A DNA stretch of 64,000 bases from Pseudogymnoascus destructans (taxonomy: Eukaryota; Ascomycota; Leotiomycetes; Thelebolales; Thelebolaceae). How positions within the stretch are numbered: the stretch's first letter is position 1; each line of letters starts with the position of its first letter. Shown in pieces: positions 55,552 to 64,000 of this stretch. The translations under genes were made by a program, and so were the position numbers. Location: the NCBI RefSeq assembly GCF_001641265.1, contig NW_020167550.1:1-64000 (forward strand). Reading direction: 5' to 3'. Under the pieces are notes generated by a model. That model did not search any database. It saw only the letters and a program-made list of their open reading frames with translations, and was not told the DNA's origin.

Positions 55552-56021
55552 GGGTAGATTCGTGGTGGGATGGATTTAATGATATTGGTTTATCCTGCTA
55601 CTGTATTGTAGTAAATTATGTTGCATGATTAGTTAGCGGCGAGGCTGTCCTATTTTACTACGATTTCACTCCGATGTGTACTCCAAGCTCGTTTTATTTG
55701 CCAACACCCTCCTGGTTCCTTTCTAGCTCACTTTTCCACAATCTCTATCTGCACCACCACCACTACCACAGCCAGACAACATCAACAAGAAGTAGAAGGA
55801 TCTGTTCTTGGTAGATTCAAGATATCATCGAAGGCTTCAGCCTCATCGTGATAGGTTTCTTATCTGAGGTATGTCACTTTTATTTAAAGGAACAAACATC
55901 AAGGTTCCAATATCGCTTCACTCTGAGATCGAATATTATATATAACTTACACATCAAGAGAGAGGTAGAAGTAAAAAAAAAAAAAAAAAAAAAGGCGACG
56001 TAAATTAAGCGATTAACTCGC
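55552..56021. other. Intergenic with a 21-nt poly-A run
   Basis: A-run at 55973-55993; otherwise no gene is seen. Read on the minus strand it is a T21 tract downstream of the tRNA gene and could act as a back-up Pol III stop. Confidence 0.5.
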
Positions 56022-56026
56022 AAAAA
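56022..56026 (-). terminator. Pol III terminator (T5) of the tRNA gene
   Basis: Minus strand TTTTT begins about 12 nt past the tRNA 3' end, as normal for RNA polymerase III. Confidence 0.7.
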
Positions 56027-56037
56027 GTAATTCTTAG

Positions 56038-56145
56038 TGGACATTATGGGAATTGAACCCATGACCTTCCCCAATTTAGAATCAGATGAATTGTTACATC
56101 CACGTGATCTGCGAAGGGGAAATCATACCCCTAGACCAAACGCCC
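56038..56145 (-). tRNA. tRNA with anticodon CGC (Ala), 36-nt intron
   Basis: On the minus strand a full cloverleaf can be folded: acceptor GGGCGTT / AATGTCC plus A73, D-arm GTCTAGGGGTATGAT, anticodon stem TCCCC / GGGGA, variable AGGTC, T-arm ATGGG-TTCAATT-CCCAT. The anticodon loop reads TTCGCA..T with a 36-nt intron at the usual place after base 37. Anticodon CGC, the G3:U70 pair and A73 all indicate alanine. The D-arm and opening bases, however, resemble fungal tRNA-Pro (which would have C73 and anticodon NGG), so identity is given with caution. CCA is not encoded. Confidence 0.75.
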
Positions 56146-56448
56146 GTTTGAATTGAAAGGTATAGTTTAACCATTGTCATATACGAAACACACCAACCAT
56201 ACTACACCAAGAACGCATATTCTGCCAGAACTGCCCACACCGCCTAGCGTCAATACATCCATGTCAATACATCTCCATCATGTCCCATGGTCCTGGCGGG
56301 CATCAGGTCTTTTCTCTCGCCACAACGCCATCTTACGAATTAATTACGCCCTCGAAACTACTCCAAAAGCTATGCCACAGCTTCCGTAAAGCAGCGATGG
56401 TACAAACGACACCGAGAAATATAGTACCGACGGACACCTTGAGGTGCC

Positions 56449-59400
56449 ATGGACGGGCACGCCGACGCGACTGAGCAGGTCGCAATCGCCAAGCTCGAGC
56501 CCACCCTTCCAAACCTACAATCCTGCTACTTTAAAGCAGTAGTAACGCTCATATGGCCCTACAGCTCCTCGAATAAGACGCTTTCCGTGCTTTTGGCCGA
56601 ACCGGACTTTCGTTTGCGACGCAGCAGAGGCCAGGTTAAGGTCCAGTTTGCGGGATCGTGCGCGAAGCATGTTTTTGATGCGGGGATAGGGAGTGGGGAT
56701 GAGTTGGTCGTCTCGTTGAATGGGGCTGAATGGATGCCTGAGAGTGCGAGCGCTGCGCAAACGCCTGGTAGGGGCATTGAGTGGGAGCTGAAGTTTGCAG
56801 AGCGGTTGGTGCTTCAGGTAAGATGGATGCTGCCACCAAGCATAACCCCGTACTAATCGCGGCGACTTCTCAGATTCGGAAGTGCGAAACCGGAAATATT
56901 GCCCTGCTTGATCTCGACAACCCTCCACAAGAGCCCGAACCCGACCGCATTGCTGAGATCGAGACGCCACTCGAAAACCCGTCACCCCCACCAGGAAGCC
57001 CAATTCCAACAGCACGCCATGACCAGCTACGTGCGGAAGAGACTGATGAGTGGTCATCACCGGCATTCATAAAGCGCGCTCGGCTATCATATGGGTCCTT
57101 TATTGGGAATGATTTTGAGGCATTCATAGAAGATGATGGCTCCATCCCAGGAAAAGGCAGAAAACGGTCGAGGTTTGGGCGAAAGTCAGGAGATTGGAGA
57201 TATATCAGCCGTTCTCCAAGTCCACAAGAGGAGGTCGAGGTCGAAGAGCCAGCTGTGGAGGAACCGGTCCCCGAAAAGGTGAAGCCTACAATGACGGACG
57301 AAGGCTGCCAGACAGACGGCCTGGAATACAGTGAGGAGATGCAGGAGTTTTTTAGACAATCTCAAGCGGCTGGTAGGGAGGCAAGACCACCGGTACCTAC
57401 AGCTCTACAAGATACACGGATGGAATTTGCAGAGGACCGAGGCAGACAACCGATTCCACCGTTTGACGCGTTCCCGGCTGGGCATGAGCAGCCAGCTTCA
57501 CAAGCAATGGAGCCAAATGGAGCCACCGCACAATGGCCGGAGTCAATATTCCGGGATATGGGATTCTCGAACGGATCTGTGCCTGACATGAATCTGAGGC
57601 CTAGTGTCTCTTTCGGACAACCTAGGTCCCACAGCCCACAGGCTCCACCTACAGCATCCATGTTTGGAAACTATCAAGAAGACCAAAGGAACGGACTCTT
57701 CCAGGCGCCATATCCACCGGATCAGCCAATGAAGCTACACCACGGCCTTCCCCTCGAGACGGATGACCATTATGGCGAACATCCAAATGAAGTCCCTATA
57801 GAGGCTAGAGATTTTACGGTCTCGCAATTCGCCCAACCTGCCGCGTCTTTATATCCGGAACTGCCAGATGTTTCCATGGAAACACCTGCCCAACCGGCCT
57901 GGGAGTCCCTGACCCACGTCCCTGGGGAAGCTGCCTCCCCTACCTTCGAGATTCCCAATGCCGCGAGCAAAGAGGCATCTGCGCCACCATATAGCGAACC
58001 CAGCATACCGAAATACCGTTTAGATGAGCTCGGTCAGGTAGTCGCGATTAGCGAAGACGAAGAAGATGGAGAAGATGAAGAAGAAAGCGAAGAAGAGAGC
58101 GAGGAAGGCGATAGAGAACTAGACCGCCGTCAAATCGGCTCTGATGAAGAAATGGAAGGAGATGAATCTGGTGAGGAAATCGAAATAACGCCCAGGCAAG
58201 TTCCTGAGCAGTATTATCGCCAGCAACAGCTTCCCGACGAGCAAGGAGGTGGCGCCGCCGAGCTGAAATACAGTAATGAGGACGGCGAAAGCGAGCTCGA
58301 CGACGAAGCTCATCCATCCGAAGAACAAGAGTTCTCAGATGATGATGAGGGTAGCGAGATGGATAGTGGTGATGAAGCTCTATATGCGGAGGAAGGCGAA
58401 GAATTCGAAGAAGGAGAGGACTTTGTTGAAGGGGAGGACTTTGATGAAGGAGAGGACTTTGATGAAGGAGAGGACTTTGATGAAGACGGCGAAGGGCGCT
58501 ACGATGACGAGGAGATGAGCGAAGAGGATTTAGGCCCTGCTCATCAGCAACAGCAACAACCCGCAGCGAAGTCTGAGCCGGTCTTTATAGATCTTCTATC
58601 GTCGGATGACGAGGAAGAACAGCCTGAATCTGCGCCCAAACCCCCTCTTGTTCATAAAGACTCGTCTTTTGCGGATGTAGAGGACAATGTACAAGATAAT
58701 GTAATGGAAGACGAAGAACTCGGTGAAGATGCAGAAGCAGACTTCGAGGAAGAATCTGAAGAAGAGGGAATGGCCATCGGGCGCCCAGGCGACGAAGAAA
58801 GCGAAGAATCTGATGAGTCCGAAGGCTCTGAGGGCCCTGGGTTAGAAGGAGAAGAACCAACCGGCGCTGCGGAAGTATGGCAACCTGGTACCCCGCCTGC
58901 CACAGAAATGCAGAACGAGGTAGAGATGCAACAAGTGCCAGCTGCCACTCTCCCTCCTAAACCTGACAACGCAAACTTGTCGATGGTGGAGGAGGTGGGC
59001 GGCTATGAAGACGAAGATGACACCATGGAAGGAGGTCTTGTCGAACAGCGCTTCATGGATGGTGCAAACGATGTACCTACAGAGTCGAGGACCGCAAAGG
59101 AGAAAACGCCTACCTCTCGCCCGGCTGAAGAAATGCAGATCGAGGCAGCCGAAGGAGAAGTTGCCGACAACAGGATTACACAGCCACAGCCAGTCGAGAT
59201 GGAACTTGATCAGGAAGCTCAAGAACCTGAAGTCGCCAACGTTCGAGCAAGTCTGGATGAACAGCTTCAGGCTAAGCAGCTTGAGGATGAGCAACTCGAG
59301 GATGAGCATTTCCAGGAGGAACAACTCGAGGAGGAACAGCTTGAGGGGGGACTTAGACAAAAAGACAGGTCTCCAGCGGAGGTCAGGGAGGGTGCTGCAC

Positions 59401-60686
59401 TTGCCGAAGTAACTTATCCTTCTTTGCCTCAGGACGAAAGCAGCGCTATCGAAACGCAAATGACTTCGCTTGGCGAGGGCCAAGAAGAAGATGTTGACGA
59501 CGATATTGAACTAATAAAAGCCCAATTGATGACACCTGACGCTACTCAAGTATCCTCTATGACTCCACAAGATGCGCCATTCACGACCTCGACTGAAAAG
59601 CAACCGCAAAACGACGCCACAGCTGATAAAGTTGTTACAGATGAAGTCGTATACAACAGCGTCGAAGGCACTGAATCGATAAATGAGAAGCTCGTCAAGG
59701 TTACGAAACGAGCCACTAGATCAACGAAGGCGACAACGGATACTCTCCAACCTCCCGCTACACCAACGATGGATAAAAAGATGAGTCTCAGGTCAGCCAC
59801 TTCTCCCGTAAGTACTCGAACAGGTCGATCCCCCCCGCTGGTGACAGGTGCGCCGAGCACACGGAAGGACCGTGATACTACATCACATCTTGCATCGAAG
59901 GCTCTCAGCCCCTCAGGAAAGTCCCAGCCATCACCACAGACTCCAAGACACAACCTTGGATCAAAACCATCAACATCACCTCCCGGCACCCGCATCACCC
60001 GATCTCAAGATCGTGCCGAGGCCTCAGCAACGCCTAAAATACCCGCCGCCACCTTACCAACCGCCACCAAAGACCACCTCATACCGCCCTCCAAACAACT
60101 GCCCACCACCCCTCAAAAACCCCCCACGCAGCCTCTCTCAGAAACCGCCCTCCGCGCCAGCCTCGCAAAAGCCCTCCGCACCAACCTCAGTGACTTCACA
60201 CCTCTCAAAGTGCTTCGCCACAATCTTGGCAAACGCCTCGACGTCCTCGCCATCGCCACCACCGCCCCCCCTGAAGCCCAGCGCGCCAAACACGGCCCGC
60301 GCCACTACCACCTCCGCTTCAACGTTACCGACCCCTCCATCGCACCCACCGGCGTCGTAGAGATCCAAGTCTTCCGGCCCTACAAGGAGGCCCTCCCCGA
60401 CGTCGAGGTTGGGGACGGCGTACTCCTGCGCAATTTCTCGGTCAAGGCGGAGAAGGATAAGGGATTCGCACTCCGCAGCGAGGATAGTAGCAGCTGGGCT
60501 GTGTTTAAGCGGAGCCGCGTCACGGAGTGTCGGGGCCCGCCCGTGGAGATTGGGGAGGGCGAGGAGGCGTATGTGGCGAGGTTGAAGGAGTGGTGGGGGA
60601 GTAGGGGGGAGGAGTTTATGGCGAGGTTGGGGAGGGTGGGGGAGAGTCCTGGGAGTGCGAAGGGGAAGATTAAGGGAAGGGCGTGA
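56449..60686 (+). CDS. Telomeric ssDNA-binding (Pot1/Cdc13-type) OB-fold protein
   Basis: Two exons, 56449-56817 and 56874-60686 (56-nt intron), encode about 1,393 residues. The N-terminal OB-like domain (residues 12-130) reads CYFKAVVTLIWPYSSSNKTL, LLAEPDFRLRRSRGQVKVQF and GRGIEWELKFAERLVLQ. A C-terminal Telo_bind-type OB fold, about residues 1210-1340, includes NLSDFTPLKVLRHNLGKRLD, HYHLRFNVTDPSIAPTGVVE, IQVFRPYKEALPDVEVGDGV and FSVKAEKDKGFALRSEDSSS. Between them lie about 1,000 disordered residues, strongly acidic from about 410, with tandem EGEDFDEGEDFDE and QLEDEQLEDEHFQEEQ repeats, and Thr-rich, Pro-rich stretches. The family (telomeric single-stranded DNA-binding POT1/CDC13) is known in filamentous fungi and should protect chromosome ends. 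Intact. Confidence 0.82.
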
Positions 60687-61938
60687 ATGGTTGGATAGAT
60701 GGTTGGATTGAGATGGAGATGATCTTGGTTGGGGTGTGGGAGTGATATCTGGATACGGAGAATTTAGCAATCGGCTTTGCTGTAGATCCAGACATAAAAT
60801 TATACAGCCCTTGGGCATGATGAAGTATTGACTATCCCTAAAAAAAGCAAAAATTTACTTCGAGCTCAGCCCTGGCATTAACAACATGGCAATCTCTAAG
60901 CAACCCAGCATAATGAGTAAGATGCCGCCGTGCCGTCGTTACATACTGAAAGCAACATACCTTACATTAACTGCGCTCTCTACATACATAGCAGTGGACC
61001 AGTCGGCACCAATACATGGCTCAGTCAAAGAATATAATAATTACAGGAGACGAGTTTCGAGGCTCGTCTTTAGGTCTCTGCTTGAAGAGCGGACGAAGAG
61101 ACTCGAGGCCTCTGTGTTAAAGACAACAGCAGAACTTTCTCCTCCACTACCGATGCTGTAGCTGCTATCACCGCATAGCTATTGCCCCGCAAATCTGCTG
61201 TCGCCGTAGAGATGTCATCGCCGCAGAGCTGTTGCTATCGAGTTGTTTCCTGTTACTGCTGCTACGTCGTTTAGACTTCACGAAAAACGTAGGTATGCGC
61301 AAGTCTGAAGAAATGGCAGGATTAATTCGTCCGCCTTAGCCCAATCTGCCATCTCTTCCTGAATCATTTTCCCGCGCATGTAGAGTATTTTTTGAGAACT
61401 TGAACTGAGCGTACCTCATGAATGGACGAATTGTCACATAGACCAGAGAGATCCGTTTCCGCTCTGGATAGGCTTGTAGATATCGCCATTCGCTCTCTCA
61501 ACAGTCTATTCCCGACTGACAACTGGTACCCACCCTGTCCATAGCAGGTCCTGAGCGTATCGGGGAAAATAACAATCACTGTTGTTGCTCTGTCCGCTGC
61601 CCGTCAAATGAAGAGTCGTGTTTATAAGTCTTTCTATGCTGTAGCCACACGCCTTGGATCACAAAATGCACTCGATCACTCCTTGGACGCAAAAACAGAG
61701 AAGATTCACAAGAAAGGAGAGCCAAGACGAGAAGCGTATATATGGACACCCGTTTAATGCGTTCATAGTACAACCGCCAACTATACAGTTAAGAAAATCG
61801 CTCTAGTTCCAAATCTCCACCTCACCTACACCCCCCATCCTATACCCATCCTCTTCCCTCCCCGTAGTAATTCCAAGAAGCTCTATTACGACTGATCATT
61901 ACCACTGCCCACTCCCTCGATTACACGGATTTTGTCAT
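60687..61938. other. Intergenic ~1.25 kb, no gene seen
   Basis: Small frames (for example 60886-61161 plus) have no known domain. GCTGCTATCACCGCATAGCT-like and GCCGCAGAGCTGTTGCTATC-like units recur imperfectly at 61155-61250. Confidence 0.4.
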
Positions 61939-62688
61939 CTATTTGGACTCCTCTGGGAACAGGTCCTCCTTCAGCTCAACGCCGAGCTCCTCGCGAATCG
62001 GGCGCAGCTCCTCGAGGTACTGATCGTATTGGTTCTTGTTCTCGACCTTTGCCTTGATGCCTGCTTTTCATTAGCATGTGTGTCCACACACATTGGCTTT
62101 CCTGCCAACTTTTCGGCCTTCGGAAGTGATTTCTTACCTTCAAAGACACGGACAGCGGTAGGGTAGTCGTTGACGCGTCTTGCAGCCTTCAGGGCAGCAA
62201 CGAGCACGGATGGCGATGGAACGAGATCGTATGCGAAGGCGTTGTTGAGGTTACGCTGCGTGGTACGATTAGCATACACCCCGCAACCCCTCTTCTAGTC
62301 CAACATAGCCAATTGAACATACCTGCAGCTCAAAGACATCCTGGACAGTATCGAACTCCTTCTCGTATCTAGGTGCACCGCGTATCAGCTCACAGCTCTC
62401 CCAATGACGTCCAAAAGCCCTCGGTTCGATTTCTTCTCGGCAACAACACCCAGCACCGCAAGAGGTCCACCAACAAGGCCAACCTCCAATTGGGTCTCCT
62501 TACCTGGCAGTGAACTCCTCGAAGCTCTCCTCGTGTCCGTGACCGTCAGCGTTGTCGGCCTTTAGCACTCGTGCGGTCGAGAAAGCCGGGGCGTAGCTGC
62601 GGAGGACGGGCGAAGGGCGCACGGCGCGGAAGCCAGCAGTGCGGCCAATGGCGCGCGGCAGGGCGCGCAGGACGGAGCTGGTGGACAT
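61939..62688 (-). CDS. COX6: Cytochrome c oxidase subunit 6 (Va)
   Basis: Nuclear-encoded subunit of mitochondrial complex IV. Four exons: 62504-62688, 62323-62368, 62138-62255 and 61939-62060; 156 residues, the usual size. The first 40 residues (MSTSSVLRALPRAIGRTAGF...) are an Arg/Ser/Ala-rich mitochondrial presequence. The mature protein has ESFEEFTARYEKEFDTVQDV, FELQRNLNNAFAYDLVPSPS, LVAALKAARRVNDYPTAVRV and NQYDQYLEELRPIREELGVE, the Cox5A/COX6 helical repeats. All splice sites are GT..AG, with phases that fit. The gene is divergent from a chromodomain gene about 440 bp away. Confidence 0.93.
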
Positions 62689-63124
62689 CGTGTTGTATGA
62701 TAGAGATAGGTTGTGCTGGGGATTTCAAGGAACTCGGTATGATGGAAGGGTAGATTTTTGGTGGATGGCTCCTCGGAACAGGGCGGGTCAAGATTTCATG
62801 ATTGGCTCTAACTCGGACATTAGTCAGCAAATAAGAACGATGACCTGCACGTGATACGGACATGTATGCTGGCAACACGTGACTCCGATCGGACCTTTAC
62901 TGATAGCCTCGCACGTCGCGGGCGATAAGACATTCTTAAGGAAACAAACTCACCTTGCGTTGGAGGACATTGGCAACCAACGCGGACGTCTTGTGCAGAG
63001 GGTAAGATACTGATGCGCTCTCTCCTTACTCACGCATTCTGACTTTCTTTTAGAATTACTGGCCGCCAAATATTGGCCTCACGAACTCACATGGCACCCC
63101 AGCCACATCCTGCATTTTGATTCC
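62689..63124. promoter_or_regulatory. Bidirectional promoter COX6 / chromodomain gene
   Basis: CACGTG-like boxes occur (GCACGTGAT at 62848-62856 and ACACGTGAC near 62875). A 5'-UTR intron of the right-hand gene is likely at about 63002-63053 (GTAAGATACT ... TTCTTTTAG). A nine-codon upstream ORF (ATGGCACCCCAGCC..TGA, from 63091) precedes the ATG at 63125. Confidence 0.45.
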
Positions 63125-64000
63125 ATGTCGTCGAAGTCCACGTCGGACTCAGAAGCTGTAATACTACAACCGCGTCGTCGCGGACGCCCACCGAGGAATT
63201 CAAGTACTGCCCCGCCAAAATCGCCCATAACTTCACAGCAAAATCATCTGTCTAAAGGCAGGAACCGACCAAGAGGAACGCCGCGAAAGAACTCCCTTCT
63301 GTCTCCTACCCCAGACTACACACCGTCCCCACAACGTCCTCGTCGCAAAGTAAAGAGGAAGCGAGAGACGCCCCCGAAGAAGTACGACGAGAATCAATTA
63401 TTCGATCTTCGCGATATCTTAGACGAGAGTGAGACTCACTACCTTATCGATTGGGCGGACGACAAAGTCACCGGCGAGACATACGAGCCTACCTGGGAGC
63501 CGAAAAGCTTCGTTGAACAAGACGCCATTGTTGCCTGGGAAGAAACGAAAGCTCAGGTGGAGACAGGAAATAATCCCATCCAGAAACCACAGAGCCAAGA
63601 CGCAGCGGAAGTGCTCAATCCCGTGTCACCGGAGAACCATCAAGAAGAACCAACCCCTGTTCCGGACTCTACCCAGGAGAGCGAACCAGTCAGGGACGCA
63701 AAACGCAAGAGAACTCAAATTATTGTTGTCGAAAGCCCTGCTTCGACTCAGGAGTCCCCAGATAGCCAGCCTATCAAGCCAGCTAAACGCAGCAGGCTTA
63801 CAACCGTCGCCCAGGAAATCCAAAAGGCCAACAATTACAGGCGGGACTCTTCGGACTCTTTACCACCAGAAGGCAACGTTGCTATTCCAATAGAAGGGTC
63901 TACCCCAACAAGACAAGTTCGTGAAGAAGGGCCACAGACCGTTCCAGAGTCGCAATCTCAAGCCCATATCTGCGAAGTAGGAGACACCAATCGTAGCTCG
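63125..64000 (+). CDS. Chromodomain and AT-hook protein, 3' truncated by window edge
   Basis: The open frame from ATG 63125 runs off the window (292 codons visible). An AT-hook-like RRRGRPPRN sits at residues 17-25, then a basic Ser/Pro region with RPRRKVKRKR, then a chromodomain at about 87-143: YDENQLFDLRDILDESETHY and LIDWADDKVTGETYEPTWEP, with aromatic-cage residues in order. Chromodomains usually bind methylated H3 tails; AT-hooks bind the AT-rich minor groove. Past the domain the sequence is disordered, Gln/Pro/Ser-rich, with a possible nuclear signal DAKRKRTQ. Subunits of fungal heterochromatin complexes (for example Neurospora CDP-2) share this design, but no exact ortholog can be claimed without the rest. 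Confidence 0.75.
   Translation, partial: MSSKSTSDSEAVILQPRRRGRPPRNSSTAPPKSPITSQQNHLSKGRNRPRGTPRKNSLLSPTPDYTPSPQRPRRKVKRKRETPPKKYDENQLFDLRDILDESETHYLIDWADDKVTGETYEPTWEPKSFVEQDAIVAWEETKAQVETGNNPIQKPQSQDAAEVLNPVSPENHQEEPTPVPDSTQESEPVRDAKRKRTQIIVVESPASTQESPDSQPIKPAKRSRLTTVAQEIQKANNYRRDSSDSLPPEGNVAIPIEGSTPTRQVREEGPQTVPESQSQAHICEVGDTNRSS

Noticed and set aside
58842..59483. 213-codon minus-strand frame
   Set aside because: Complement of the acidic repeat region of the telomere gene; Leu-rich shadow.
1..64000. CRISPR arrays or bacterial-type operons
   Set aside because: No spaced direct repeats; the gene structure is clearly eukaryotic with spliceosomal introns.

Overview
This window is nuclear DNA of a filamentous ascomycete (Pezizomycotina). 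The introns are 45-105 nt long, with GT..AG ends and CTAAC-type branch points. The gene set includes MCM5, VPS54, a Ulp2-type SUMO protease, a class-II eIF4E, COX6, a telomeric OB-fold protein, a CYP52-type P450 and GPI-anchored wall proteins. The style of the transporter, FUSC exporter and secreted proteins would fit Leotiomycetes or a related class, but the species cannot be named from sequence alone.

Layout. (1) 0-10.4 kb is a decayed accessory block. It holds a LigI-like amidohydrolase with a one-base frameshift, an MFS sugar/quinate-type transporter with three frameshifts, and a FUSC/aromatic-acid-exporter pseudogene. The pseudogene is split by an AT-rich MITE-like insert and by a 3,878-bp hAT-type transposon (5816-9693) with an 8-bp target duplication. 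The transposon carries a broken BED-finger transposase, a nested solo LTR and, unexpectedly, an intact three-exon histone H3-like gene. (2) 10.7-12.6 kb is an intact secreted carboxylesterase. (3) 12.6-20.4 kb is mostly gene-poor, with a rearranged Zn-cluster transcription-factor remnant, a wax-synthase-like remnant, an intact small secreted DNase1-like protein and simple repeats. (4) 20.4-32.6 kb holds a GPI protein, a disordered Gln-rich protein, an SNF2-like fragment, and the divergent pair MCM5 / VPS54 sharing a promoter rich in ACGCG boxes. (5) 33.0-42.6 kb is a second decayed block: an F-box remnant, an intact Cys-rich secreted protein, an intact CYP52-like P450, then decayed GH43 and beta-helix (GH28-like) genes. 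(6) 42.8-64.0 kb is mostly housekeeping: F-box/LRR protein, Ulp2, eIF4E, a Cys-rich GPI protein, an intron-containing tRNA, a telomeric OB protein, COX6, and a chromodomain/AT-hook protein running off the end.

Themes. Transport and plant-polymer genes are decaying by single-base indels, nonsense changes and insertions, while the conserved genes between them read cleanly over more than 12 kb, which argues against general sequencing error. At two places a short gene segment (84 and 98 bp) has been copied to another site, as in templated repair. The most striking object is the transposon-borne H3 variant: its histone fold and both introns are preserved, but its tail has Arg at the lysine-9 position and Thr/Met at the K14/K18 positions. 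It might interfere with H3K9-based silencing; that is inference, not shown by the sequence.
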